DNA of 59,484 nucleotides, taken from contig JAIBBK010000046.1 in NCBI GenBank assembly GCA_019694675.1, positions 1 through 59,484 of the forward strand. The letters run 5' to 3'. A program made the position numbers and the translations under genes. Positions within the stretch are counted from its first letter, which is position 1. Every line of letters starts with the position of its first letter. This document shows, piece after piece, positions 46,266 through 54,751 of this stretch. A model generated the notes under the pieces. The model worked only from the letters and a program-made list of their open reading frames with translations. It searched no databases and had not been told where the DNA came from. The stretch is from Ignavibacteria bacterium. GTDB lineage: Bacteria; Bacteroidota; Ignavibacteria; Tepidaquicellales; Tepidaquicellaceae.

Positions 46266-47000
46266 GTGCATATCATCAAGAGTAATCTGTTCGAAAAGTT
46301 TCCCGAGCTCCTGTTCGGCTTCAGCACAAAGCATGGGGGAGTCTCACCGGAGCCATTTTGCCTTAACCTCGGACTCAATACAAATGATGAACATGAAAAT
46401 GTCTTCGCAAACAGGAAACTTTTCTTTGATGCAATTGGCATAAACGAAGATGAAGTTTCTTTTCAGAAGCAGATACACTCCGCGACCGTCAAATATTCAC
46501 ACTCACCCAAGCATCACGGTGAATGTGACGCACTGATCACCGACAGAACAAGGAACTTCCTCGCCGTAAGTGTAGCCGACTGTGTTCCGGTGTTCTTGTA
46601 TGAGCCGGTGAAGAAGATCATTGCGGGAGTTCATTCCGGATGGAAGGGTTCTGAAGGAAAGATCCTCACGCTATCTGTGAAAGAAATGAAGGAAAAGTTC
46701 GGGGCAGACACATCACAAATGCTGGCGTACATTGGCCCTTGCATCTCGGCAAAAAACTATGAAGTTGGAGCTGAGGTCGCAGAACTGTTTGACGAAAAGT
46801 TTGTGATCCGGTCAGGCGAAAAGTTCTACCTGGACCTTAAGAAGCAAAACTATTCACAGCTGATTGAATGCGGAGTTCACAGCGACAATATTGAGATCAG
46901 CGAACACTGCACATTCGACGAAAAGGATCTTCTTCATTCTTACAGACGCGACAGGGAGAGATCCGGAAGGATGTTTGGTGTTATAGGAATGCTTTTCTGA
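46266..47000 (+). CDS. pgeF: Peptidoglycan editing factor PgeF (multicopper-type laccase domain, YfiH family)
   Basis: This 244-residue protein starts at GTG. It has the Cu-oxidase_4 pattern: FGFSTKHGGVSPEPFCLNLGLNTNDE, QKQIHSATV, GECDALITDRTRNFLAVSVADCVPVFLYEP, IIAGVHSGWKGSEGKI and YIGPCISAKNYEVG. It ends with CTFDEKDLLHSYRRDRERSGRMFGVIGM. The conserved His-Cys-His triad is in QIHSAT, VADCVP and GVHSGW. In E. coli PgeF removes wrongly incorporated L-Ser from peptidoglycan precursors; other homologs show laccase or adenosine-processing activity. Confidence 0.93.
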   Translation: MHIIKSNLFEKFPELLFGFSTKHGGVSPEPFCLNLGLNTNDEHENVFANRKLFFDAIGINEDEVSFQKQIHSATVKYSHSPKHHGECDALITDRTRNFLAVSVADCVPVFLYEPVKKIIAGVHSGWKGSEGKILTLSVKEMKEKFGADTSQMLAYIGPCISAKNYEVGAEVAELFDEKFVIRSGEKFYLDLKKQNYSQLIECGVHSDNIEISEHCTFDEKDLLHSYRRDRERSGRMFGVIGMLF

Positions 47001-47033
47001 TTCTCCGCTCGTACCGGGACAAGCATCTGCAGA

Positions 47034-48437
47034 TTAAGCCGGATTGCGTCTTACTATATCGGCCGGACTTACACCCGCGAGAAAATCCGCCACCTCCGGA
47101 TAACTCACCGGATGACAATGTTTCTTCTTCATTCCGCTTCCGCACGGGCAATGGTCATTTCGCTCCGCATTCCTGAACCGGCTTTTCATTAACTCCTCTT
47201 CCTTATCGTAAATGCCCATGATCTCATCGGCATACCTGCCATTTCTTATGAGTTCTGCCATTATCTTCACCGCATGTTGGGTTGAACCAAAGAAGTGTTT
47301 GTATCCTTCACACAGATAGTTCAATCCGGATTCTCCGCCGGGAGCGGAAATGAACCTGTCTTTCGGGCATCCGCCGTTGCAGACATATCTTACATCGCAT
47401 TCGATACAGTATTTCGGGAGAGTTTCCAGTTTGTCCTCGCCAAACTTTTTTTGTGCTTCCGAAGCAACAAGTTCCAACATGGAGCTTTTGCTGATATTGC
47501 CAAGCAGATAATCCGGCTCAACGAAATGATCGCAGGAATACATGTCGCCATTATGTTCCATCGCAAGTGCCGAGCCGCACACGGGCGCATGGATACAAAG
47601 ACTGTGAATATCGAAGTGTGAGGCGAGCGTAACGTCAAACATCTGAACGAACACCTTTCCCACATCTCTTCTTATCCACTCCCAGAATATAGCAGTCAGA
47701 AATTTTCCGTATTGCTCTGCCTTTACAGAGCGCTCCGTAACAAGGTCACCTGCCTGCACATAAAGCGGCCGGTCGCCACCGGGCTTTTCGCTCCAGCCCT
47801 CATTGGCAATGTAAAGTGACTCCTGCGTAGCTCTTTCAATTATTGGTATGAACTGTATATGGCGTGCAAGAAGAACATCGCGGAAGAATCTGTAAATCTC
47901 AAGCGGATGATCTGCATTCGCAGAATGGAGCGTACAAAGTATATTGAATTCCACTTTATGCTTCACAAGATACTCCCATCCTCTAATCACCTGGTCAAAC
48001 GATCCGCTGCCGCCCTTGTTTGTTCGGTACAGATCATGAATCTCCTTCGGTCCGTCAACACTGAGTCCGATGAGAAAGTCGTTCTCTCTGAAGAATTCTG
48101 CCCACTCATCATTGATCAGAGTTCCGTTAGTCTGCATGGTGTGAATGATGGTCTGTCCGGGTTTTCTATGCTTGACGGCCAGTTCAACTGACTTTCGGAA
48201 GAACTCAATTCCCATCAGGGTAGGTTCACCGCCCTGCCAGGCAACATTCACTTCGCCGGGGCCGTGAGATTCGAACAACTGGCGGATATAGTTCTCGAGA
48301 AGTTCATCACTCATCCTGAATTTGCTTCCCGGGTACAGGGCTTCTTTGGAAAGAAAGAAGCAGTACTTGCAGTCGAGGTTACAGACTGCGCCTGTTGGTT
48401 TTGCAAGAAGATGGAACCACAGAAGAGAATGTGACAT
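47034..48437 (-). CDS. Anaerobic sulfatase-maturase-type radical SAM enzyme with SEC-C tail
   Basis: I choose ATG 48437 over an upstream TTG, giving ~467 residues. The N-terminus FHLLAKPTGAVCNLDCKYCFFLSKEALYP carries the radical SAM CX3CX2C motif (Cys19, 23, 26) in the anSME context. It has VAWQGGEPTLMGIEFF, MQTNGTLINDEWAEFF and FLIGLSVDGPKEIHD. The C-terminal SPASM-type cysteines are in CIHAPVCGSALAMEHNGDMYSCDH and YCIECDVRYVCNGGCPKDR. After ~410 comes a SEC-C zinc motif, CPCGSGMKKKHCHP, uncommon in this family. anSMEs convert Cys or Ser to formylglycine in sulfatases; no sulfatase gene is present here. Confidence 0.88.
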   Translation of the reverse strand: MSHSLLWFHLLAKPTGAVCNLDCKYCFFLSKEALYPGSKFRMSDELLENYIRQLFESHGPGEVNVAWQGGEPTLMGIEFFRKSVELAVKHRKPGQTIIHTMQTNGTLINDEWAEFFRENDFLIGLSVDGPKEIHDLYRTNKGGSGSFDQVIRGWEYLVKHKVEFNILCTLHSANADHPLEIYRFFRDVLLARHIQFIPIIERATQESLYIANEGWSEKPGGDRPLYVQAGDLVTERSVKAEQYGKFLTAIFWEWIRRDVGKVFVQMFDVTLASHFDIHSLCIHAPVCGSALAMEHNGDMYSCDHFVEPDYLLGNISKSSMLELVASEAQKKFGEDKLETLPKYCIECDVRYVCNGGCPKDRFISAPGGESGLNYLCEGYKHFFGSTQHAVKIMAELIRNGRYADEIMGIYDKEEELMKSRFRNAERNDHCPCGSGMKKKHCHPVSYPEVADFLAGVSPADIVRRNPA

Positions 48438-48508
48438 TGGCTGAAAAATTATCTGCAAAGATAAGCCAAAACCTAAGCAAGATAAATTGACAACCGTGAA
48501 AGGGTGTT

Positions 48509-49028
48509 CCGGGCCTTAAGGCCCGGGTTTTCCCGGTGCCGGGCTTAAGCCCGGCACAACAACTCCATCAGCACACTGAACATCCTGCTTTCATCTGCAT
48601 AGGAAAACCTCTCATGTAAAGCATCCTGCTCCATTATGTAAGCACGGACCTTATCCAAACAGCCTTCGCTCACGGACAAAGCCCGGTAATCCTCCTCCCA
48701 CTGAAAACCCGTTTGAAACAACTTCGTCTGATTGGCCCAGTACGAAGACTCGCCCTTCATATACTGTATCGCTCTCGACAGTGAAAGCACCCGCGGCAGA
48801 CTGAACAGGCAGTGCACATGATCCGGCCGAGAATTTATCGCGTCCACCTTAATGCCCTTCACATCCGCATTAATGCGGATGTGTTCAAGCAGGATCTCTT
48901 TCGCTTCGCAGGTGATATATCCAACTCCATGCTTCGTGCCCCATAAAGCATGCACATATACGATCGCCTCTGACATCGCAACCCCGTTTTGTTCATAAAA
49001 TCATTCCCGCCCGGCCTTAAGGCCGGGC
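48509..49028. mobile_element. IS200-like/REP-associated Y1 transposase element with TTAA-centred palindromes
   Basis: The element is ~520 bp. Three perfect palindromes frame the transposase gene: CCGGGCCTTAAGGCCCGG (48509-48526), a 22-bp one with core CCGGGCTTAAGCCCGG (48536-48557), and GCCCGGCCTTAAGGCCGGGC (49009-49028). All have TTAA at the centre, and such subterminal hairpins are what Y1 HUH transposases recognise. The boundaries are inferred from the palindromes, and no target duplication is expected for this family. The right palindrome lies 55 bp from the MFS gene stop and may also serve as its terminator. Confidence 0.75.
48545..48976 (-). CDS. IS200-like Y1 HUH transposase
   Basis: This 143-residue protein is normal length for IS200-type TnpA. 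The HUH metal site is SRPDHVHCLFSLP (His-Val-His, ~50-56), followed by the conserved helix SLSRAIQYMKGESSYWANQ. Then come WEEDYRALSVSEGCLDKVRAYIMEQDALHERF, in which the tyrosine of RAYIMEQ is the likely nucleophile. It should cut and rejoin single-stranded DNA at the flanking hairpins. The stop codon and last residues (LCRA) are encoded inside the palindrome at 48536-48557, so the hairpin and the reading frame overlap. The gene appears intact. Confidence 0.88.
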   Translation of the reverse strand: MSEAIVYVHALWGTKHGVGYITCEAKEILLEHIRINADVKGIKVDAINSRPDHVHCLFSLPRVLSLSRAIQYMKGESSYWANQTKLFQTGFQWEEDYRALSVSEGCLDKVRAYIMEQDALHERFSYADESRMFSVLMELLCRA

Positions 49029-49083
49029 TCCGCAATCTGACTCCCCCTCCCGCACAACTCAATCCATCTCATTATTCCGTCAA

Positions 49084-50319
49084 TCATATACGCTGGTTTG
49101 AGGATCCGGTCACCGGCTTTCCGATTTTTCTGTAAGCAAATACAGTAACTGCCAGCATAATGATCCCTCCTGTGACGAAAGGATACCTGTATCCTACCCA
49201 CTCGTACATCATCCCTCCCCAAACAGGCCCGAAAAATCTTGCCAGCGAGCCAAGCGATTGGTTTACTCCTAATACAGTTCCCTGACTTTCCTTCGGCACT
49301 TTTTGCGACAGCATGCTAACCGAAATTGTATTGTTAAGCCCGTTGCCCACTGCAAGAACCGCAACCACCACCATAAGCATTATTGTGGTGGTGGAGAATC
49401 CGATCAGCCCGAGTCCGAATACTGCAATGAAACATCCGAGTATGAGCGCCTTGCTCTCTCCGAGTTCGCGCGTGAAAATTCTTATCAGAAAGATCTGCAC
49501 CAGTGCATTGCAAATGCCCATGTATGAAAAGATCAACCCTATCTCAGACTGATTGTAAGCAAGGCCTTCCCTCCTGCCGGCAAACAGCTGAAATGTCCCG
49601 AAGATATTCGAAAATGAAAATACTCCGGCAATGAAAATAATTATGAACTTTCCGTATTCTTCATTTCCCAGTGTCCTCTTTATCAATGAAAGGTCCAGTA
49701 TCTTCCTCCTCTTTTCCGAACTTAGATTCGCATACCTGATCTCTCCCGCAAGGGTTTCCTTAAAGAGAAAATAGCAAAGTACCGTTGCAACCAGCGAAAG
49801 AAATGCCGAGACATAAATGGGCATCCCGAATCCGAATTTGTCCGAGAGTATTCCGCCGATAGCGGGTCCGAATACAAATCCGAGAGCAAAAGCGGAACTT
49901 ATGAGTGCGATTCCCTTTGACCTTTCTTCCGGTTTTGTTATGTCAGAGATCGCCGCCTGAGCAGCTGATATGTTTGCGGCAAACGAGCCTGCAAAGGCGC
50001 GGGCAATCACAAGCAGCGCTGTTGATAAGATGAGACCTGAGAATACAAGTCCGAGCAGCAGATACGAAACCACACTCCCGGCAAGGCTGGCAAGAAGCAC
50101 AGGCCTTCTTCCGTACCTGTCTGACAGAGATCCCCAGAAACCGCTGAAGACAAACTGAGCCAGTGAATAAACACCCGCTATGAAGCCGATCATTGATTCA
50201 CTGAGATAAAGCTTCTCAATGGAGAATGCGGGAAGCAGGGGAATCATTATGCCGAATCCAAGCAGGTCGATGAAGACCGTCAGGAAAATAATGAAGAGTG
50301 TCGCTCTGTTTCTTTTCAA
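49084..50319 (-). CDS. MFS transporter, TetA/multidrug-like
   Basis: This 411-residue protein has twelve predicted transmembrane helices. The drug:H+ antiporter motif A appears as GFWGSLSDRYGRRPVLLASL after helix 2, and the start LFIIFLTVFIDLLGFGIMIPLLP is typical of the TetA/DHA1 group. It also has AAISDITKPEERSKGIALISSAFALGFVFGPAIGG (motif C-like). It probably exports a drug or metabolite. It starts 6 bp downstream of the site-2 protease gene, so the two share a transcript. Confidence 0.9.
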   Translation of the reverse strand: MKRNRATLFIIFLTVFIDLLGFGIMIPLLPAFSIEKLYLSESMIGFIAGVYSLAQFVFSGFWGSLSDRYGRRPVLLASLAGSVVSYLLLGLVFSGLILSTALLVIARAFAGSFAANISAAQAAISDITKPEERSKGIALISSAFALGFVFGPAIGGILSDKFGFGMPIYVSAFLSLVATVLCYFLFKETLAGEIRYANLSSEKRRKILDLSLIKRTLGNEEYGKFIIIFIAGVFSFSNIFGTFQLFAGRREGLAYNQSEIGLIFSYMGICNALVQIFLIRIFTRELGESKALILGCFIAVFGLGLIGFSTTTIMLMVVVAVLAVGNGLNNTISVSMLSQKVPKESQGTVLGVNQSLGSLARFFGPVWGGMMYEWVGYRYPFVTGGIIMLAVTVFAYRKIGKPVTGSSNQRI

Positions 50320-50325
50320 CTTTGG

Positions 50326-51333
50326 CTATGCTTCAAAAACAGGAACGGGACAGAAGGATACAATGAATATGAAGAATGTGAACCAGCCGGTAAGCATTCG
50401 CCCTGTGCCAAGCGGCTCATCAAGCTCTGTAACAGTTTCAGGATGCTTTATCTTTATTACAAAGAATATAAGCGCGGCCCACACGAGCCAGTTGATGGAA
50501 CCTATGTTGACCGGAACATCAAACAGCGGCAGGAGTCCGAGCACTCCGAATATTGCCAGCAACGCAAAAACTGTGTATGCGATGTACTTGTGCTTGTCTC
50601 CGAACATTGCATAAGCTATATGCCCGCCGTCAAGCTGCCCCACAGGCATCATGTTAAGAGATGTTATAAGAAGACCGAACCATCCAACACACAGGAACGG
50701 GTAATGGTAAACTTCATTCATAGGAGGCATAAAGGATGAAGAAGAGTTCACAAACAATCTTTCAAATGCAATGAAGATGAGATTGTTGCCGAAAGTGAAG
50801 CCTGAAGTTGGAATTCCCGACGTCGCGTATTCCGGGTGCAGATTGTAAAGGTAACTTATAGGAGGAAGAGTAATGAATCCGACTGCAAGTATTATGAGCG
50901 AAGTGATCCATCCCGCTATGGGACCGGCCGCTCCGATATCGAGCAGTGCCTTGCGGCTGTAGTAGGACGCTTTCATCCTTATAACGGCGCCCATGGTTCC
51001 AAACGGATTGAGTGAGATGAACGGAAACGGAATATAGTAAGGAAGCGTAACAGGAACTTTGTGAATCCTTGCGGCAAAATAATGTCCGAACTCATGCGCC
51101 GAGATCACAAGCATTATCAGCGCTGAATAAGTCAGACCGTATGAAAGATTGTCAAGATTGTAAAAATCACGGTTAGCCCAGAATACTCCCGCAACAGTCG
51201 TGGTAAAGAAAGTGGTCACAAAGAGAAGCGCGTTCAGCCAAACGCCGAAACCTTTCCGGCTGTCTTCTCTTGCGGGTTCGTCTAATGTTCTTAGCTCTTC
51301 AGGCGTGATCTTGTAAGGATCGTAAGGATTCAT
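50326..51333 (-). CDS. Site-2 protease-family (M50) intramembrane metalloprotease
   Basis: I start at ATG 51333 (MNPYDPYKITPEELRTLDEP) because the longer frame upstream is unlike the family; this gives 335 residues. It has multiple transmembrane helices with the zinc site SAHEFGHYFAARIH (His80-Glu81-x-x-His84). It also has PYYIPFPFISLNPFGTMGAVIRMK and the third-ligand motif MPVGQLDGGHIAYAMF. Members cleave membrane-bound anti-sigma factors or other transmembrane substrates; the substrate here is unknown. The absence of a PDZ domain places it in the simple bacterial S2P group. Confidence 0.9.
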   Translation of the reverse strand: MNPYDPYKITPEELRTLDEPAREDSRKGFGVWLNALLFVTTFFTTTVAGVFWANRDFYNLDNLSYGLTYSALIMLVISAHEFGHYFAARIHKVPVTLPYYIPFPFISLNPFGTMGAVIRMKASYYSRKALLDIGAAGPIAGWITSLIILAVGFITLPPISYLYNLHPEYATSGIPTSGFTFGNNLIFIAFERLFVNSSSSFMPPMNEVYHYPFLCVGWFGLLITSLNMMPVGQLDGGHIAYAMFGDKHKYIAYTVFALLAIFGVLGLLPLFDVPVNIGSINWLVWAALIFFVIKIKHPETVTELDEPLGTGRMLTGWFTFFIFIVSFCPVPVFEA

Positions 51334-51463
51334 CTGTAACAAAATAAATTTAATAGTGAAGAATGGAAAGTTATAAGTTCGTAATGCCGCGTGAAGGAGC
51401 ATTTGCAACGAAACTCTGAGCTAAAATCTGTAAGTTATCTCAAAAAATATTACCATTAATTCT

Positions 51464-52516
51464 TTGGAAAGACCCGGAAAAAATCTTTGCCTGCTTTTCT
51501 TCTTCCTTCTCCTGTCTGCAGGAATGACATCCTGCACTAAAAAAGATCTTCTCCCCGGAGAAGCAAGGATCAGGGGACGGGTCGTCAATCCGTCAGGAAG
51601 TATAGCAATGCTGAAAAGATCAGGTGATCCCGGAGCTCCGCGAGACAGCATAAAGCTCGGTGCAAACGGTGAATTCGAACACACCTTTCTACCGGACAGC
51701 GCAGGAAGTTTCACATTCATTTACGGAGGAATGCAGGATATTGATGCTTCGCGTTCGGGCAACGGGAAAAAACTCATGACGCTGGATCTTTTTCTCGACA
51801 GCGGTTTTGATCTGAAGATATGGATTGACACAAAGAACCCTGGGCAGAGCTTGTCGGTAAGCGGAAAAGGAGGCGAGCTGAACAACTACATAGCTTCAAA
51901 GGGAATTACCGGTGATGAGTTCGATGATACTCTCGAAGCTGTGATCTCTGCACCTGCGAGCGTGTTTCTTTCTGCTCTTAACAAGTATAAGCTGAACCTC
52001 GACGCACTCATTACAAAACTTCCTCCGTCCTCTCCCGATATTCCTTCGTCTTTCAGGGAAGATGAGGCAAAGAAGAATTATTTCGACATCAACCGCAGGA
52101 AGATACAGTATGTAATAAGGAATATGTACACGGAAAATGCAAAGAACTTTCCGGAAGAGCTCTTCTCTTTTATGAGCGAACTGCCTCTCGACAGTCCTGT
52201 TGCGGTCAGTGATCCGGGCAGTCTCCTTCTCATAACTGCATACTCCGAATACCTTGCATTAAAGAACAACCCGGAAATTTCCGCGGACGAAGAGAAACTT
52301 TCCGCCGCAAAATATGAATCTCTCAAGAGCATTTTCCGTGAAAGAGGCGGATACGATGCAGCTCTTTTTGGTTATCTCAAAAGCTCTGTCAGGAGCCATG
52401 GGTCTGAATGGTGGAAAAATGCATTCGATGAATACATATCCGGTCCCGCGCCTGATTCTCTCAAAAAGGAACTTTCCAGGCTTATACTTGAAACTGCGGC
52501 TGATCCTGAGAAGTGA
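51464..52516 (+). CDS. DUF4369-like lipoprotein without thioredoxin domain
   Basis: This 350-residue protein starts at TTG, with no alternative before the signal peptide. A hydrophobic leader ends in SAGMTSCTKKD, a lipobox with the lipidated Cys near 24. Residues ~33-130 (ARIRGRVVNPSGSIAMLK, RDSIKLGANGEFEHTF, LDLFLDSGFDLKIWIDTKN) resemble the DUF4369 beta-domain found before TlpA-type thioredoxin domains in Bacteroidota lipoproteins. A helical region follows, and the protein ends (ETAADPEK) without any CxxC thioredoxin domain. It is an outer-membrane lipoprotein of unknown role, or a derivative that lost its redox domain. Confidence 0.7.
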   Translation: MERPGKNLCLLFFFLLLSAGMTSCTKKDLLPGEARIRGRVVNPSGSIAMLKRSGDPGAPRDSIKLGANGEFEHTFLPDSAGSFTFIYGGMQDIDASRSGNGKKLMTLDLFLDSGFDLKIWIDTKNPGQSLSVSGKGGELNNYIASKGITGDEFDDTLEAVISAPASVFLSALNKYKLNLDALITKLPPSSPDIPSSFREDEAKKNYFDINRRKIQYVIRNMYTENAKNFPEELFSFMSELPLDSPVAVSDPGSLLLITAYSEYLALKNNPEISADEEKLSAAKYESLKSIFRERGGYDAALFGYLKSSVRSHGSEWWKNAFDEYISGPAPDSLKKELSRLILETAADPEK

Positions 52517-52869
52517 TTGACCGGCATGATCCTGACTGATGATCCTGATACAAAATGACCTCAGCTGTGAACTCCGGTTCTGACCGGATGATTTCCATCT
52601 GCCCGCATAATATTTCAGTGCTGCCGGTCAATTCGGTTCGCTTATACACAGTGTCTTAACATTGTCAGTATGTTATTAATAACTTCACTTAATTAACATT
52701 TTCCTGTTTATCAAGCGGTCTTTGATTTCTTTGATTGTTAAAACTGTTCATTTGAGTTATTTTTATTAACAAGTTTTCAGAAGAGAACTTGCCGTAAAAC
52801 CTGCATTCTGCCGGTTATTGACAAGGCTGACACATCTACTGCTGTTACTAATTTCTTACTGATTAATAA
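52517..52869. other. 353-bp gap before recN
   Basis: No gene, repeat-family member or terminator is recognised. The segment 52660-52770 is very AT-rich (TTATTAATAACTTC, TTTTTATTAACAAG) and likely includes the recN promoter; I see no clear LexA-type palindrome there. Confidence 0.4.
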
Positions 52870-54579
52870 ATGATAGAGAGACTGCTGATAAGAAACTATC
52901 TTATCATAAAGGATGCCGAGATCGGATTCTCGAAAGGGTTCAATATTCTCACAGGAGAAACAGGAGCAGGCAAGTCCATTATCCTGGACGCACTGGCGCT
53001 TATTCTCGGTGAGCGTGCCGATTATTCACTTATCAGAAAAGATGCCGATAAACTTGTGGTTGAAGGGCATTTTGAATTTGCTGAAGACGACGCGGCGATC
53101 GGCCTGCTCAGGAGATTGCTTCCTGAAGACTGTATTAACGGCGGATCGGTAATAATAAGAAGAGAACTTCTCAAGAAGGGCAGCGGCAGAACTTTCATCA
53201 ATGATTATCCGGTGAACATTTCTGACCTGAAGAAATTCGGCGATGCGGCAATTGACATTCATTCACAGAATGAGCATCAGTCACTTCTGAGCAAGGAAAC
53301 GCACATCAGAATACTCGACGGTTTTGCCGGGAATGATGCATTGAGAAATGCATACTCTGAAGCCTATGCGCGGCTTTCGGATCTGATTAGGGAATATGAA
53401 GGGCTCGTAATGAGGAAGGATGAATTTGTGAGAAGAAGGTCATTTGTTGAGTTTGAACTCAAGGAGATAAACAACCTCAATCCTCAGCCAGGAGAAGATG
53501 AGGAACTTGAGAATGAACTTAAGAAGATGGAAAACTCCGAAGTTATCTCCGTAGCAGTAAATAATTCAATCTCGCTTCTTTATGAAAATGAGCAAAGCAT
53601 ACTTTCCGGAATTGATCAGGCGGTAAAGGAACTCAGGAAGGTTTCCGCATATGATACAGAGTTTGAAAAGATAACAGAAGAGCTGCTTAACTGTGAAGTG
53701 CTTATAAAAGAATGTTCCGCCACGCTGATGAGTTACCGTGAAGGGTTCGATTTTGATCCGGGAAGGATCAATGAAGTGAGAGAACGCCTGAGTGCAGTCA
53801 GGAGAATGCTCAAGAAACACGGATCAAGTGTTTCCGGCCTTATTGAAAAAGGAAAGGAACTCGAGCGCGAGCTCAACATAGCCGATAACTATGATTATGA
53901 ATTGCAGAAGGCGCTTGAGAGAGTGAAGACAGAATACGCCGGCGTAATGGAACTGGCAGTCAAATTAAGTAAAGTGAGAAAGAAGGCCGCAAAGGAACTT
54001 GAGAAGGGTATCAACTCTATTCTCACTGAAACGGGTCTTGAGTCCGCCGAATTCAGGGTGGAACTGAAGACTACGGAAGAACTCATAAGCCCGGAATTTG
54101 TGGGAGGCGGTAATGTCTTGCGGCCGCGGAGTGACGGCACAGATGACATAGAATTTCTCATAAAAATAAACAAAGGAACGGATTTTTCTCCGTTGAGGAA
54201 GTCTGCTTCAGGGGGAGAGATATCGAGAATAATGCTTGCCATCAAAACGGTGCTCTCAGGTAAGGATGACGTTGGAATACTGGTGTTTGACGAAATTGAT
54301 GCAGGTATAAGCGGAAGAATAGCTCAAAAAGTGGGAAAACTGATGAAGAATCTTTCCAGGTCACGCCAGATAATATGTATAACACACCTTCCTCAGATCG
54401 CGGCAATGAGCGATACCCACTTCAGGGTCAGCAAGGAGGATGTTACTGACGGAACAATTGCAAACATCGAAATTTTATCAGAAAGTGAGAAAATAACTGA
54501 AGTTGCCAAACTGATAAGCGGCGAAAATATCACGGAATCAGCAAGCAGAAGCGCAAAAGAGCTGATTTCTGGCATTTGA
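52870..54579 (+). CDS. recN: DNA repair protein RecN
   Basis: This 569-residue SMC-like ATPase of normal length begins MIERLLIRNYLIIKDAEIGFSKG. Walker A is ILTGETGAGKSIILDALALILG (~27-47), and IDIHSQNEHQSLL is a strong RecN marker. A central coiled coil (~160-370) follows, then the ABC signature SASGGEISRIMLAIKTVL, Walker B ILVFDEIDAGISG and the His-switch region IICITHLPQIAAMSD. RecN holds sister DNA together during double-strand-break repair by homologous recombination. It is a single gene, convergent with lplA. Confidence 0.96.
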   Translation: MIERLLIRNYLIIKDAEIGFSKGFNILTGETGAGKSIILDALALILGERADYSLIRKDADKLVVEGHFEFAEDDAAIGLLRRLLPEDCINGGSVIIRRELLKKGSGRTFINDYPVNISDLKKFGDAAIDIHSQNEHQSLLSKETHIRILDGFAGNDALRNAYSEAYARLSDLIREYEGLVMRKDEFVRRRSFVEFELKEINNLNPQPGEDEELENELKKMENSEVISVAVNNSISLLYENEQSILSGIDQAVKELRKVSAYDTEFEKITEELLNCEVLIKECSATLMSYREGFDFDPGRINEVRERLSAVRRMLKKHGSSVSGLIEKGKELERELNIADNYDYELQKALERVKTEYAGVMELAVKLSKVRKKAAKELEKGINSILTETGLESAEFRVELKTTEELISPEFVGGGNVLRPRSDGTDDIEFLIKINKGTDFSPLRKSASGGEISRIMLAIKTVLSGKDDVGILVFDEIDAGISGRIAQKVGKLMKNLSRSRQIICITHLPQIAAMSDTHFRVSKEDVTDGTIANIEILSESEKITEVAKLISGENITESASRSAKELISGI

Positions 54580-54585
54580 AAGGGG

Positions 54586-54642
54586 CAAAAAAAAATCTTC
54601 ACGCAGTTCCATCACCTGGCGGTGATTTCCCTGCATGAAGAT
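54586..54642 (-). terminator. Nested dyad, probable terminator for lplA
   Basis: The outer arms ATCTTCACGCAG (54595-54606) and CTGCATGAAGAT (54631-54642) pair with one wobble. Inside, after matching TTCC segments, ATCACC (54611-54616) pairs with GGTGAT (54621-54626) around TGGC. On the minus strand the hairpin is followed by a U-run (the A-run at 54586-54594), so it fits an intrinsic terminator for the leftward lplA transcript, 110 nt after its stop. Confidence 0.6.
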
Positions 54643-54751
54643 CAATTAAAGGAAGAACAAATATGAAAGAACATTCACCTAACTGGTAGGTATATGGTGA
54701 ACAACCGGTCTAATCGAATTAGTTCCCGATTGTATACAAAAATTCAAAAAA

